NCBI GenBank assembly: GCA_013289825.1
Contig: JABCZF010000008.1
Location: 78,762 to 142,761 of the forward strand
From: Acidobacteriota bacterium
GTDB lineage: Bacteria; Acidobacteriota; Terriglobia; Acidiferrales; UBA7541
DNA length: 64,000 bases
Direction of reading: 5' to 3'
Shown here: positions 1 to 10,065 of the stretch, one piece after another
Layout: each line of letters opens with the position of its first letter
Numbering within the stretch: position 1 is the first letter of the stretch
Position numbers and translations under genes: made by a program
The notes under the pieces: model-generated
The model's database searches: none
The model's input: only the letters and a program-made list of their open reading frames with translations
Told to the model about the DNA's origin: nothing

Positions 1-2411
1 GATTCCCGCCCGGCATATCCGTGTGATTCCAGCGGCAGCAGCACGAAACGTACCGTCGCTCCGTGTCCCTTCAACGCGCTAAAAAGCCTTTCGCTCTGAA
101 TCGGAAATGTTCCGGAATTATTGTCCGCCTCACCGTGAATCAACAAGACGGGCGTCTTGATTTTGTCGGCAAACGAAAACGGCGACATTTTGTAATACAC
201 CTCCGGCGCCTGCCAGTAGGTCCGCTCCTCGTTCTGGAAACCAAACGGCGTCAGCGTCCGGTTGTATGCACCGCTGCGCGCAATGCCGGCCTTGAACAAA
301 TCACTGTGCGCCAGCAAATTCGCGGTCATGAACGCGCCATAAGAATGTCCCATGACCGCCACGCGGTTGCGATCGACCACGCCAAGCCGCACGCCTTCAT
401 CAATCGCCGCTTTGGCGCTGGCCACCAGCTGCTCCACATAAGTATCGTTGGGCTCCGATTTTCCTTCGCCAATGATCGGAATGCTCGCGCTCTCGAGCAC
501 CGCGTAACCTTGCGTGACCAAGGGTACCGGCGAGCCCCAATTCAAGAATGTGAATTGGTACGGAGATCCGGAGACTTGACCCGCCGCCGCCTTGGTCTTG
601 TATTCGGTCGGATACGCTTCCATCAACGTAGGCAGCGAACCATCCGCAGGCTTGTAGCCCGGCGGCAAATATAGATTTGCGCTCAAATCGACGCCATCCG
701 AGCGTTTGTAATGCAAGACCTGTTTCTTCGGAAGCGCGCCACTTCCATAGGGATTCGGGAAAAAAGTGACCTGCTCAGCAGACGGGGTCCCCATTTTCTG
801 AATGTAGTAATTCGGATTCTGCTCCTGCGATTCCCGGCGAAGTAAAATTGTGCCCGCGGCGGGATCTAGGACGTCCACCGCAATCTCAAAATACGGAGCG
901 GCCGACTGCCAAAGCCGCTGGGAGTCTCCATTCACCACACTCATCACGGATAGAAATGGCTTGTCGCCTTCCGCAGAAGCGCCCTGCCCTCTAAAGTAAA
1001 TCCCGCGACCGTCAGGGGTAGTCTCGACGACCGGCTTGCCCGCCGAAGTGGTGCTCTCGATCGGTTGACCCGGATCGTGATAGCGGTCGTCAAACGAGCC
1101 TTCAAACAATTTTACCGAGGTGGCCGCAGCCGAAGGAGCAATCTCCAAAAGGATGCGCTTCCGATCTTTCCACCGGCGTTCTTCAACGAGAGCCAGATGA
1201 TCATTGCCCCAGGCCACGCGCCGGTAACGAACCGGAAGCTCCGCTAATTTTCGTGGCGCGCTTTCAAACGGCGCATCCAGCAGGAATAGCGTATCGCGCA
1301 CGGTAACATCCTTGCGTGGATCGCCGCCGTCTCCTGCTTCCACCCAGAAAACGGAAGCCGCGGAGTCGCTGCGCCATTCGTGATCGCGCGGGCCCGGAGG
1401 AACGGCATCATGAATATTGGGAAGGTCGTCCTCAAGAGGCTTGTCCGCTAACTGCTTCGCCGTTCCGGTCTTGAGATTGACAACCGAGACTCGCTCCGGG
1501 AAGGCCTCAAACGGCAGCAGGTAAGAATATGGATGATGCCGTTCGAGCAGAAGCACGTAACCGCCGTCTGGCGAGGGCGTGGCATTTTCAAAGACCCCGG
1601 ATTTACCAAGCGATTTGACCGTTCCATCCAGTCGAATCAGTTGCACTTCGGAGGTCGCGTAGTAATCGAAAAACTGTTCGTCTTCTGGGTTCTTCAAAAG
1701 ATCTTCAAAAGTGGCCCCGGGCGTCACGCGCCCAAGATTTTCCTGGATGACCGGCCCGGCGGGTACTTCACTGCGCGAAGGCGCCGGACGCCGATCCGCG
1801 GGAACAGTTCTGCACACCAAGCTCTGACTATCGCTCAACCATTCACACGGCGCCCCAAAGATTCCGTTGAGCGCAATTCCCGGCAAACGCCGCGCCTCGG
1901 CCGTCGCGGCATCAACAATCCAAAGACTGAGCCCCGCGTCTTCCTTGGCATCGCTAATGTTCACAAAGGAAATCTTGCGTCCGTCCGGCGACCAGTCCGC
2001 AAACCTGATCTTCGCGCGCGCAGGCAAACCGGAGACCGCCGTCGCTTTGCCGCTCGGCAACGCTTGCAACTCGAGCGCAGTGTCATAACGCCCTCTGCTG
2101 GGACCATCGGTCCTGGGATTGAAACGCAATCCCGCCAAGCGAAGCTCGGGCTGCGCCAGGTCCGCGATGGTCGGCAATCCAGAGAAATGCTCAATCAGCA
2201 TCCATCGTTTGCCCGCCGTGCCTCCAGCAGGAGAGAGTTCGACACCCGGAGTCGGCAGTGCATCCACAATGTCGACCATAGCTTTCGGCGGCTGCTGATA
2301 TTGCAGACTCGTTTGCGCCCGCGCAGCGGGAATCCAGAGCAGGAACAAGCCGACGAATAAGCCGGCGCCATGTGTCAGAAAGACTCGAAAAAGTTTGGAT
2401 GGAGCGGCCAT
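1..2411 (-). CDS. Secreted S9 prolyl-oligopeptidase family peptidase, glutamyl-endopeptidase-like (C-terminus cut by window edge)
   Basis: The reading frame is open on the minus strand from an ATG at 2411 to the left window edge, about 803 codons. The first 32 residues form a signal peptide ending in AARAQ. The middle is beta-propeller-like, with WSPDGRKISFV and ATPSPDGGYVLLL blades. The C-terminal alpha/beta hydrolase has the nucleophile serine in GHSYGAF, the acid in HGEADNNSGTFP and the histidine in ESHGYAGRE, the last codons visible. EADNNSGTFPIQSER and SHGYAGRE resemble the S9D/plant-type glutamyl endopeptidase group, so cleavage after Glu is a family inference only. Only a few dozen C-terminal residues should be missing. 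It is followed upstream by a second S9 peptidase on the same strand, suggesting secreted peptide degradation. Confidence 0.85.
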   Translation of the reverse strand, partial: MAAPSKLFRVFLTHGAGLFVGLFLLWIPAARAQTSLQYQQPPKAMVDIVDALPTPGVELSPAGGTAGKRWMLIEHFSGLPTIADLAQPELRLAGLRFNPRTDGPSRGRYDTALELQALPSGKATAVSGLPARAKIRFADWSPDGRKISFVNISDAKEDAGLSLWIVDAATAEARRLPGIALNGIFGAPCEWLSDSQSLVCRTVPADRRPAPSRSEVPAGPVIQENLGRVTPGATFEDLLKNPEDEQFFDYYATSEVQLIRLDGTVKSLGKSGVFENATPSPDGGYVLLLERHHPYSYLLPFEAFPERVSVVNLKTGTAKQLADKPLEDDLPNIHDAVPPGPRDHEWRSDSAASVFWVEAGDGGDPRKDVTVRDTLFLLDAPFESAPRKLAELPVRYRRVAWGNDHLALVEERRWKDRKRILLEIAPSAAATSVKLFEGSFDDRYHDPGQPIESTTSAGKPVVETTPDGRGIYFRGQGASAEGDKPFLSVMSVVNGDSQRLWQSAAPYFEIAVDVLDPAAGTILLRRESQEQNPNYYIQKMGTPSAEQVTFFPNPYGSGALPKKQVLHYKRSDGVDLSANLYLPPGYKPADGSLPTLMEAYPTEYKTKAAAGQVSGSPYQFTFLNWGSPVPLVTQGYAVLESASIPIIGEGKSEPNDTYVEQLVASAKAAIDEGVRLGVVDRNRVAVMGHSYGAFMTANLLAHSDLFKAGIARSGAYNRTLTPFGFQNEERTYWQAPEVYYKMSPFSFADKIKTPVLLIHGEADNNSGTFPIQSERLFSALKGHGATVRFVLLPLESHGYAGRE

Positions 2412-2623
2412 ACGCTTCACACCTTCCCTAGAAAAATGATTTCTGGACCATTGAACTGCGATCATTATCAACGACTGCCGCGCGCATTTTGGCCGTTAAT
2501 CCTGTCATCGGCAATAGGAATTTGCGGAATCGGGCAAATGCGCACTGCATGTTCTGCTCGGGAGTCTCACCTCCTTATCCTTCCCGAATTCTGGAACCTG
2601 CCCGGAGCTGCGCGCAGGCTCGG

Positions 2624-4678
2624 CTATTGCGCGTCTGGCGGTTTCGAGTTGGAATTGCCGTTCAAATACCGGTCAAACCAATAGAGCTGCCAGTTCAGGC
2701 TCTCAACTAAATGCTTGGGTTCGCCGGTTCTCGTCAGATTGTGGTTCTCTCGAGGAAAGAAGACGATTTCCGACGGAACTCCGTAATGCTGCAGCGCACG
2801 GAACCACTGTTCGCCTTGTTCGATGGGCACACGGAAATCGTTATCGGAATGGAGAATAAGCGTTGGAGTGCGTACGTCGCGCGCATATTTTAGAGGTGAA
2901 GAGTCCCAGTACTGGTCGAAGTCGTCAAAAATAACTCCTTTGAAATACTCTTCGTGGCCGTAAGCTCCATCGCGCGTGCCGTCGTCGCTGATGAAATTGG
3001 AGATCGAGCGCAGAGTCACAGCCGCCTTGAAGCGGTTCGTGTGGGAAACCATCCAATTGGTCATGTAACCGCCGTAGCTGCCACCGGTGACGCCCAAATC
3101 ATTTGCATCAACCCAGGGATATTCCTTCAGCGCTGCGTCCACACCGGCCATGATGTCCTGATAATCCATGCCGCCCCAATTGTTGATTTCGCCGCGCTCG
3201 AATCTTTCCCCATAGCCCGTCGATCCGCGCGGATTGCAGAAAAAGACCGCCCAGCCCTTCGCGGCATAGACCTGGAATTCGTGATACCAGTCCACGCCAA
3301 ACATGCCCTCCGGCCCGCCGTGAATTACCAGCACCATCGGATACTTTTTGCCTGTCTGCCAGCCGAGGGGCTTCACGAAAAATCCTTCGATGGCCCATCC
3401 ATCGCTACTTTTGTAGGCCAATCGTTCAACAGGCTGAAGCTCCAACTGCGCCCACAAGTCGCTGTTTACGTGCGTCAATTGGCGCTCGCCGGATCCATCG
3501 AGATTAGAAGTGTACAGATCATCGAGGTGCTGGAAATCGTTAGCCAAGTACACCAGGTTTCCAGTGCTCGGACTTACATCGAAGGAGTGAATTCCGCGCG
3601 GACCCGAACCCACTGCGGAAAAAGTATGCGCCGCCGGATCGGCCCGGAAGATGTGTGTTTCGCCCCTCACGCCGGCCGCGAATAAAACCGTGCTAGACGT
3701 CGGCCAGCGCAGCTCTCCTGGTATGGTGTCGAGGTCTTTTACCGCCAGTTGAGAAGCCGCGCCTCCGGAAGAGTCCGCCACGTAGAGTTTTGGGAACTGG
3801 TGCACGGCCGTCTGGCCCGTGAAGAGAATCTGCTTCCCGTCCGGTGACCACCGCGGACTTTCGTCCTCGAAGGCGTGATCGGAAATCTTGGTAAGCTTGC
3901 CGCCCGCCGCGGGAATCACCCACACGTCAGTGTTATGGCTGTCGTCATAAGCCTTTCCGGTACGGTCGGAAACAAACGCAATGTGTGTGCCATCCGGCGA
4001 CCATTGTGGATCCGTATCGTTCCAATCCTGCCCCTCCGTGATTTGCTTTGCCTCTCCTCCCGGCACGCTCGTGACCCACAAGTGTCGGCGCCTGTCGTCA
4101 AACCACCCCGTGTCATTGAATTTGTACTGGATATGCGTGTAATGCCGCACATCGCTCTTGCGATCCGCAGCTGCGACATCATCCATTGGTCCCGAAGTGC
4201 TGACAACAACAATCCGCGATCCCTCTGGCGACCACTGGTAACTCTGCACACCGTTCTTCAGTCTTGTAAGCGCAATCGCCTCGCCCCCGCCGGCCATGGG
4301 CAGCAGAAAAATCTGAGATTTCGGAGTTTCGCCGGCAGGAAGATCCGAAGCTCGCGCCGAAAGAAATGCCAGCGTCTTCCCATCCGGACTCCATCGCGGC
4401 GAGTTGGAGCTAAACCCTTCGGCGCTAAATCGCCGCGGCGCCGCCGAACCGTCGGCCGGCACTATCCAAATGGAAGACTCCCGCCGGTTTTTCTTCTGGT
4501 TGATCACCGTCAGAACAAAAGCGACCACTCTGCCATCCGGCGAAATATGCGGATCGCCAACAAATTTGAACGAAAGATAGTCTTCTGGAGTGACTCCCCG
4601 CTTGGATTGCGCGCGCGTCGCGTACGAGCCAAGATAAAGCAAACAACCAACAACGAACAGCGCCCTAAGTTTTCTCAT
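2624..4678 (-). CDS. Secreted S9 family peptidase (dipeptidyl/acylaminoacyl-peptidase type)
   Basis: 684 residues from the ATG at 4678; an in-frame ATG at 4714 would add 12 residues but places extra charged sequence before the signal peptide MRKLRALFVVGCLLYLGS. Residues about 30-400 are a PD40-type beta-propeller with repeated SPDG blades (ISPDGRVVAFV, WSPDGKTLAFL, WSPDGTHIAFV, WSPDGKQILFT). The C-terminal third is the peptidase: nucleophile Ser in GGSYGGYM, acid in HSDNDFRVP, His in PRENHNLTR. This triad and architecture fit S9C acylaminoacyl-peptidases or DPP-type enzymes acting on oligopeptides outside the cytoplasm. Exact specificity cannot be told. It lies 212 bp upstream of the other S9 gene, so the two may be co-transcribed. 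Confidence 0.92.
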   Translation of the reverse strand: MRKLRALFVVGCLLYLGSYATRAQSKRGVTPEDYLSFKFVGDPHISPDGRVVAFVLTVINQKKNRRESSIWIVPADGSAAPRRFSAEGFSSNSPRWSPDGKTLAFLSARASDLPAGETPKSQIFLLPMAGGGEAIALTRLKNGVQSYQWSPEGSRIVVVSTSGPMDDVAAADRKSDVRHYTHIQYKFNDTGWFDDRRRHLWVTSVPGGEAKQITEGQDWNDTDPQWSPDGTHIAFVSDRTGKAYDDSHNTDVWVIPAAGGKLTKISDHAFEDESPRWSPDGKQILFTGQTAVHQFPKLYVADSSGGAASQLAVKDLDTIPGELRWPTSSTVLFAAGVRGETHIFRADPAAHTFSAVGSGPRGIHSFDVSPSTGNLVYLANDFQHLDDLYTSNLDGSGERQLTHVNSDLWAQLELQPVERLAYKSSDGWAIEGFFVKPLGWQTGKKYPMVLVIHGGPEGMFGVDWYHEFQVYAAKGWAVFFCNPRGSTGYGERFERGEINNWGGMDYQDIMAGVDAALKEYPWVDANDLGVTGGSYGGYMTNWMVSHTNRFKAAVTLRSISNFISDDGTRDGAYGHEEYFKGVIFDDFDQYWDSSPLKYARDVRTPTLILHSDNDFRVPIEQGEQWFRALQHYGVPSEIVFFPRENHNLTRTGEPKHLVESLNWQLYWFDRYLNGNSNSKPPDAQ

Positions 4679-4738
4679 GGTGACGCGAACTCTAGCACAA
4701 GAACTAAGGGGCACAAGCGATTCCGTCCATGACGCGCG

Positions 4739-5914
4739 CTACGGTTTCAAGGGCGGGGGAGCAGCCGACATTTTGCGTGCCACGTCCTCCTCGGCTTTTT
4801 CGTGGAGTTCTCGGACTTTGGCGAACTCCTTTTGGGCTGCAGCCTGATTACCGGTGGCCTGGTAGACCCGCCCAAGCCGGTAGTGCGCATCGGGCTGCTC
4901 CGGATCCAGCTCCACGGCGCGTTTTAGAGCGCTGATGGCAGCAGGATACTGTCGCTGTTCGGTGAGAATAGCCCCCAGATCGAGATGTGCGATGCGAATG
5001 TCGTGGCGCGACTGCAAGGCTTTCCTGAGCAACGGTACGGCCCCATCCAGATCGTTTCTCTTCATCGCAAGATCGCCAAGAAACGCCAGGGCTTGCGCGT
5101 TATCGGCGTCAATAGACAACTCGCTCTTGAACTCGGTCTCAGCCTCGTTGTAGTGCTTCAACTTCCAATGCAGGTAGCCAAGGCCAAAATGCACGTTGGG
5201 TTGCTGGGGTGCGGCCTTTATAGCTTCCTGGAACTCGCTAATGGCCTCGGGAGTCCTTCCCAATCCGTCCAAGGCTTCACCCATGAGAATGTGAGCTGCC
5301 GCTGAATCGGGGTCGCGCTGCTGGATCAGGCGGAACTCCTCGAGCGCGCAATCGAACTTTTTTGCCCACAAACAGCTCTGCGCCAGCACTTGACGCAACT
5401 GGACATTCTCTGGGTCGGCCTTGGCCGCCACTTCCAGGTGCTTTGACGCTTCCGCAAAGCGGTTCGCTCCGTAGTAGCTCATGCCCAGCAGCCCGCGCGC
5501 CTGCAAGTTGCCTGGCTGGGCCGCCAAAGCGGCGCCAAACGGAGGTATGGCGGCCTGAAAGTGCCCTTGCTTGAATTCCGCGAGGCCCAGATTCAGCTGG
5601 ATTCCCGGGAGCTTGGGGTCCAAGGCGAGCGCCTTCCGGTAAGCCGAAGCGGCTTCCGGGTACCTCTGTTCTTTCGAGTAGTCCACTCCCAAGCTGGCTA
5701 AGGCTCTGGCATCACGGGGGTTACGCCCCACCACCACTTGCCAGACTTTCACCGCCTCGTCCAGCCTCCCTTGCTGCTCGAGGGCCATGGCTTCCGTGGG
5801 GCCAGGGGCCGAGGATTGCGCAGAGGTAAGCGCTGGCCAGAGAAACGCCAAAACCGTGATCGTATTTAACCATTTGGTTAAGTAAGAAGGGTGGTGCAGT
5901 CGCAGGACCGCCAC
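4739..5914 (-). CDS. Secreted tetratricopeptide-repeat protein
   Basis: The C-terminal 390 or so residues are an array of about ten TPR units (A.ASLGVDYSKEQRYPEAA, LGLAEFKQGHFQAAI, LGYLHWKLKHYNEAE and others), a protein-protein interaction scaffold. The start is uncertain. The frame is open to an ATG at 6199, but that would run through the receptor gene's terminator and into its coding region. The GTG at 5914 gives a short n-region followed by a hydrophobic stretch (WLNTITVLAFLWPALTSAQ) ending in a plausible signal-peptidase site, so it is preferred here. The gene follows the TonB receptor on the same strand, after a strong terminator, and probably has its own promoter. No enzymatic domain was seen. 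Function unknown; it may be periplasmic. Confidence 0.8.
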   Translation of the reverse strand: MAVLRLHHPSYLTKWLNTITVLAFLWPALTSAQSSAPGPTEAMALEQQGRLDEAVKVWQVVVGRNPRDARALASLGVDYSKEQRYPEAASAYRKALALDPKLPGIQLNLGLAEFKQGHFQAAIPPFGAALAAQPGNLQARGLLGMSYYGANRFAEASKHLEVAAKADPENVQLRQVLAQSCLWAKKFDCALEEFRLIQQRDPDSAAAHILMGEALDGLGRTPEAISEFQEAIKAAPQQPNVHFGLGYLHWKLKHYNEAETEFKSELSIDADNAQALAFLGDLAMKRNDLDGAVPLLRKALQSRHDIRIAHLDLGAILTEQRQYPAAISALKRAVELDPEQPDAHYRLGRVYQATGNQAAAQKEFAKVRELHEKAEEDVARKMSAAPPPLKP

Positions 5915-6061
5915 CGAAGACCCGGCGCTTCGAGACCAACCGTTCCGTGCGTTCAATGAATTCAACACGTTCCAAGACCTAAAGGCGTAATGATATCGCA
6001 GTGATTCCAAGTTGGCACAGGCATTAGGCGTCCTTGAATGCCTACTTGGACGAGCGTTCTC

Positions 6062-6099
6062 AAAAGAAAAGCCCCGCTCGCAGTGCGTGCGAGCGGGGC
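6062..6099 (-). terminator. Rho-independent terminator of the TonB-receptor gene
   Basis: A perfect 12-bp stem (6071-6082 pairs with 6088-6099, GCCCCGCTCGCA) closes a 5-nt loop. Read on the minus strand it is followed at once by TTTTCTTTT (6062-6070). It starts 20 bp after the receptor stop codon and separates that gene from the TPR gene downstream. Confidence 0.85.
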
Positions 6100-6119
6100 G
6101 GGTGCTGCTTCTGGGGTGA

Positions 6120-9100
6120 TTAGAAGTAAATCTTGCCGCCGAGCTGCAAGATTCTCGGGTCGAAGGCCGAGGTGACTTGACCGAATCGGCCGTCGGCAAG
6201 GGTGGAATCCACGTTGTTGAACTGGGTATGGTTCCAGGTGTTAAAGGTCTCCAAACGCAGTTCCAACCGGCTGCCGCGCGCTTCGCTGATCAGGAAGCTC
6301 TTGAAGAGCGAGAGGTTCCAGTTGTCGCGACCAGGTCCGCGGAGACCGTTGTGGGGGAAGGTGCCCCACGCGCCAAGGGTTGGAAGCGTGAACGCAGACG
6401 CGCTGAACCAATCATTGACTGTATGCGGAGTCGTGAGTGTGCCGGTCAGGTTTGGCCGGTTGGTGCCGCCTACGCCATTGCCGCCCTGACTGCCGCCCGT
6501 GGTGATATTGATTGGCAGGCCGGACTCCATGGTGACGATGCCCGACACCTGCCACCCGCCGAGTCCGCTCTTCAGGAGACGGCTCTCAGTGTGGCGGAAG
6601 AGGGGGATGTCATAGATGAAGTCGACCACAGCGACGTTGGTGCGATCATAACCACTCGTTCCGACGTCATAGCTCCATCCCGCGTAAGGGTTGGAAACAG
6701 TTTGAAGGTCGCTGCCGGCTCCACCCCCTGCAGGGGCCGGATCGACCGCTTTCGAATAGGTGTAGAACGCACGGAGGGTGAGGTCGTGGCTAAGCTGCGA
6801 GTTCAGGTCGACTTGCAGGCCATTGTAATGTGTGTTTTCCTCGTTCTGGTAGAGGGTGACGGTGGTAAAGCCTGAAAAGGGCAGGCCGGGTGCGGTCTGA
6901 TAGGGAGCGTTCCCAATCAGTTGCGGCAGATAGCTTTCATTCGGCAGGTTGATATTGCGTGCGTCATTCTGATGCCTGCCCATGTTGCCAACGTAGCTCA
7001 CCGAGAGCACCGTCTTGGTACTCAAGGCATGCTGTACGCCAAGGCTCCACTGGTAGCTTACCGGCAGCTTGTAATCATCTATGGCCAAGCCAGTGATGCT
7101 CGCAGCGTTAATCGGTCTAGTGGCTGCTGTCCCTGAAGAGAGAGCGATGCTGGGGTTGTTCATCGTGACGCCGTTGAGATTGACCTGCAGACTGAATGGA
7201 ATGTTCGGACCGGAGTTGTACATGTCGTTGCCCTGGATGCGTTCGTACATGATGCCGAATCCGCCGCGGATAACGGTTTTGGCGCTTCCCGTTAGGTCAT
7301 AGGCAAAGCCCAGGCGAGGACCGAAAGCCGCCCAATGGTTGTTGACGAGACCTTTGGGAACGCCGTTCTGGCCGGGGATGCCGATGCCGTTTAGGTAGAG
7401 CGGAACTCCTGACAGAATGGAATTCGGGCTGGTGCCGAGGCCGGGGCTGGCGGCAGTGCAACCCGGGTCCGTAGGCCCGCTGCAGATACTATGGTTAGTG
7501 TCGAAGGTGGCCGCATTAGCTGCATTGTAGAGGTTGGGATAGAAGTTGCCCATGCGGTTGTTGGCTTCGTAAGTGTGCGGTACGCCGTCCCAGCGCAAGC
7601 CGAGGTTGAGAGTCAGCTTGTGGTTCACGCGCCAGTTGTCCTGGACATAAGCAGCCCAGGAAACGTTGTTCCAGAGTCCGTGGTCTTGCACGGCTAGCTC
7701 TTGATAAGAGTTAGGAGTACCGAGCAGCATGTCGGCAAAGCTGTTTCCGGTGTACGTGCCATTGAAGGAGTAGCCGCCCTGGGTCTGACCGAACAAGTCC
7801 TGGACCTTTTTATAGAGGGCCCAGCTTCCACCCATCTTGAACTGATGCGCTCCATGGGTCCAAGAGACGTCATCGCGGATCTGGTAATCGTCGGCTTTGT
7901 TGTGCCAGGGCCAACTGGAGATCTCGAAGTTAGCGACGCCGCTCAAGTCGATGTTGGGAATGCGGCTGAGATTGTTAGGTCCAGTGAAGAGCCTAGAATT
8001 TGTGGAGACGTAACCGCTCGGGAGAGCCAAGCTGGACAAGCCCGTAGCCGCGTAGGGTACGATATTGATCCGGTTGCCGTTGTAGTTGAACGCCGCTTCG
8101 TTGACGAGCGTTGGGCTGATCGTATAGGTGGTGTGGATGACGGCGCTGTACGATGGATTGCCGAAGTTGTCGCCGACGGTAGGAACGTTGTCACCGCTCC
8201 ACTGGCTGGTTGCATAACCTTGCGAGACTTGTTCGGCGATGTAATGTCCGAAAACCGAGAACTTGCTGCTGAAGTTATGATCGATGCGGACAACCTCTTC
8301 CCGCAAAGTCGTGTTGGAATTGGCTCCACCTCTGAACTCGGGTTGTGGGCTGGTGCCGCCGCTGGTCGCGTTAGCTGTCGGGAAAATGCCGGCCTTGACC
8401 AGAGCCGCAGCGTTCTGATTAATCATGCAAGCCGGAATGACGTTCCCGGGGAACGGCTGACCTTGCACGACTCCGGCGCCCGCCGCATTTTGGCCCGGAC
8501 AGTTGGCGAAGAGCACGGATGGGGCAACCTGCGCGACGGTCGGGACCGTGATGGTGCCGACAGAACTGAAATTGGCACCAGTCGCAGTGGGATAAGTGGC
8601 TGCGCCGGGGACCTGCTGGTTGACCGACGCGCCCTGAATCAGGGGGCGCCATTCCATATTGTAGAAGAAGAAAGTCCTCTTCTTGTCCGGGTTGTATAGG
8701 TGGCCAAGAGTAACCGGGCCAGCGACGTTGAACCCGTAAACGTTGAGGCGCAGCTCGTTGTTACGCACGAAGAAGTTTTGCGCGTCGAAATAGTCGTTGC
8801 GATTAAATTCCCATGCGGAAGCATGGAACTGGGTCGTTCCAGACTTCAGGACCATGGTCATCGTGCCGGCCGAAGAGAGACCGTAGTCAGCGCTGTAGTT
8901 GGAAGTGAGAGCGCGGAACTCCTGGATAGCGTCCGATGACGGGGCAATGCTCATGCCGCCCGCGCCGCCGCGGTCATCGTCTTCGCCACCGTCGAGCAAA
9001 TAGATGTTGTGGTTCTGACGCAGGCCATTGAATTCCACGCTGTTGTCGCCGCCAACTGGTGTATTGACGAAATTGTTGATCTGGCTGGACGCTCCAGGTG

Positions 9101-9620
9101 TCAGCGCGGCCAACTGATAAATGCTGCGCCCGTTCACGGCGATCTGCGACATTTGCTGGTCGCTGATGAGGTTGCTGCGCTCTCCGGAATCGGTCTGAAC
9201 CTGTACGGCATTCGCTTCGACCGTGACAGTTTCTTGCGCGGCGCCCATTTGCATCTGGAAGTCCGCGCGGACGCGATCACCAACCGTCAGGACGATGTCC
9301 TTTTGTTCGGCGACCTTGAAACCTTTGGCTTCGGCCTTGACCTTGTAGTGGCCAATCTGCAAATCGACCGCGACATATTGTCCGGCGTCATTCGTAGGAA
9401 TGACGTGGGTCGCGCCCGTTTCCGTATTGGTCAATGTGACAGTCACATTCGGGACGACTGCACCCGAAGGATCGGTAACCGTCCCAACGATCGTGGCTTG
9501 TTGCGGGAACGTCGAAGCGGAAAAACCAATCAGGGCAACGCAAAGAACAAATAGAAAGCGGAGACGAAACGGATGCAACACAAAAACGATATTCTTGTTG
9601 GTACACAACGACCACATCAT
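6120..9620 (-). CDS. TonB-dependent outer-membrane receptor with N-terminal carboxypeptidase-regulatory-like domain
   Basis: 1166 residues from the ATG at 9620, chosen because GGAGGG lies 6 nt upstream; a second ATG follows directly at 9617. After a signal peptide (FLFVLCVALIGFSASTFPQQ) comes a carboxypeptidase-regulatory fold (GTVTDPSGAVVPNVTV), then a plug region (GRSIYQLAALTPG, NGLRQNHNIYLLDGGEDDD) and a long C-terminal barrel ending in GGKIYF. The final aromatic is typical of outer-membrane beta-barrels. This architecture is the abundant acidobacterial receptor family, generally linked to uptake of oligosaccharides or other polymers. No SusD partner was seen. A shared putative operator lies 36-51 bp upstream, linking it to the GH51, GH67 and GH3 genes. 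The substrate is inferred, not shown. Confidence 0.93.
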   Translation of the reverse strand: MMWSLCTNKNIVFVLHPFRLRFLFVLCVALIGFSASTFPQQATIVGTVTDPSGAVVPNVTVTLTNTETGATHVIPTNDAGQYVAVDLQIGHYKVKAEAKGFKVAEQKDIVLTVGDRVRADFQMQMGAAQETVTVEANAVQVQTDSGERSNLISDQQMSQIAVNGRSIYQLAALTPGASSQINNFVNTPVGGDNSVEFNGLRQNHNIYLLDGGEDDDRGGAGGMSIAPSSDAIQEFRALTSNYSADYGLSSAGTMTMVLKSGTTQFHASAWEFNRNDYFDAQNFFVRNNELRLNVYGFNVAGPVTLGHLYNPDKKRTFFFYNMEWRPLIQGASVNQQVPGAATYPTATGANFSSVGTITVPTVAQVAPSVLFANCPGQNAAGAGVVQGQPFPGNVIPACMINQNAAALVKAGIFPTANATSGGTSPQPEFRGGANSNTTLREEVVRIDHNFSSKFSVFGHYIAEQVSQGYATSQWSGDNVPTVGDNFGNPSYSAVIHTTYTISPTLVNEAAFNYNGNRINIVPYAATGLSSLALPSGYVSTNSRLFTGPNNLSRIPNIDLSGVANFEISSWPWHNKADDYQIRDDVSWTHGAHQFKMGGSWALYKKVQDLFGQTQGGYSFNGTYTGNSFADMLLGTPNSYQELAVQDHGLWNNVSWAAYVQDNWRVNHKLTLNLGLRWDGVPHTYEANNRMGNFYPNLYNAANAATFDTNHSICSGPTDPGCTAASPGLGTSPNSILSGVPLYLNGIGIPGQNGVPKGLVNNHWAAFGPRLGFAYDLTGSAKTVIRGGFGIMYERIQGNDMYNSGPNIPFSLQVNLNGVTMNNPSIALSSGTAATRPINAASITGLAIDDYKLPVSYQWSLGVQHALSTKTVLSVSYVGNMGRHQNDARNINLPNESYLPQLIGNAPYQTAPGLPFSGFTTVTLYQNEENTHYNGLQVDLNSQLSHDLTLRAFYTYSKAVDPAPAGGGAGSDLQTVSNPYAGWSYDVGTSGYDRTNVAVVDFIYDIPLFRHTESRLLKSGLGGWQVSGIVTMESGLPINITTGGSQGGNGVGGTNRPNLTGTLTTPHTVNDWFSASAFTLPTLGAWGTFPHNGLRGPGRDNWNLSLFKSFLISEARGSRLELRLETFNTWNHTQFNNVDSTLADGRFGQVTSAFDPRILQLGGKIYF

Positions 9621-9655
9621 AGTTATCCCTCCACACCCCACGGCGATTGGAAACG

Positions 9656-9671
9656 CCGTTAACGTAAACGG
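9656..9671 (-). promoter_or_regulatory. Putative LacI-type operator, site 1 (TonB-receptor promoter)
   Basis: Read on the minus strand the site is CCGTTTACGTTAACGG, a 16-bp imperfect palindrome centred on CG (half-sites CCGTTTAC and CCGTTAAC). It is 36-51 bp ahead of the receptor ATG, where a repressor would block the promoter. Near-identical sites occur at 13006-13021 and 20750-20765. A central CG is the hallmark of LacI-family operators. Confidence 0.6.
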
Positions 9672-10065
9672 AGCTTTTCACCGGAGTGCTGCTCATGTCA
9701 AGCACTTTTTTTGATTTGCACTAGCTGTTGAGCTGATGCTCCAGTCTGTAACACCGCCAGCGAGCGCGGGCTAGCAAAATTGGGACCCGTCTTGTGGTAC
9801 TGCTAGTAGTACCAGACAAGCCGGATACGTGCAGTTATTAGGCATGCCAGCGCAACGAGGTTCGGCTGATGGCTCCAAGTGAATAACATAGAGGTGATGA
9901 ATAGCATCGATTTGAGGCCTTCGCTGCCGCGGAATTATTGAAGACTGGCAATCATTTCATCGGAGATCGGAAATAGCAGGGTTGAAAAGATTAGGGTTGG
10001 GAATAGGAGTTTGGATTCCTCGGCGAGCCGAGGAGTCCGGGCAATGCCCACTAGGTGATGTGCGG
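9672..10065. other. Intergenic region with one dyad and one hairpin
   Basis: No gene was recognised in this 394-bp stretch. It holds the dyad TGGTACT-N6-AGTACCA at 9795-9814 (see separate entry). Near 10012-10036 there is a hairpin (GGATTCCTCGGC / CCGAGGAGTCC), just downstream of the minus-strand TPR gene. That hairpin lacks a U-tract on either strand, so its role as a terminator is doubtful. Confidence 0.5.
9795..9814. promoter_or_regulatory. Inverted repeat, possible regulator-binding site
   Basis: A 7-bp inverted repeat (TGGTACT and AGTACCA) is separated by six bases, about 175 bp upstream of the TonB-receptor start. Its right half, TAGTACCA, recurs in three other intergenic places (20774, 52656, 63046). 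The protein that would bind it is unknown. Confidence 0.3.

Noticed and set aside
5864..5885. Palindrome TTAACCATTTGGTTAA
   Set aside because: It falls within codons of the TPR protein signal peptide (SYLTKWLNT), so symmetry is likely coincidental.
10012..10036. Hairpin GGATTCCTCGGC/CCGAGGAGTCC as a terminator
   Set aside because: No U-tract follows on either strand.
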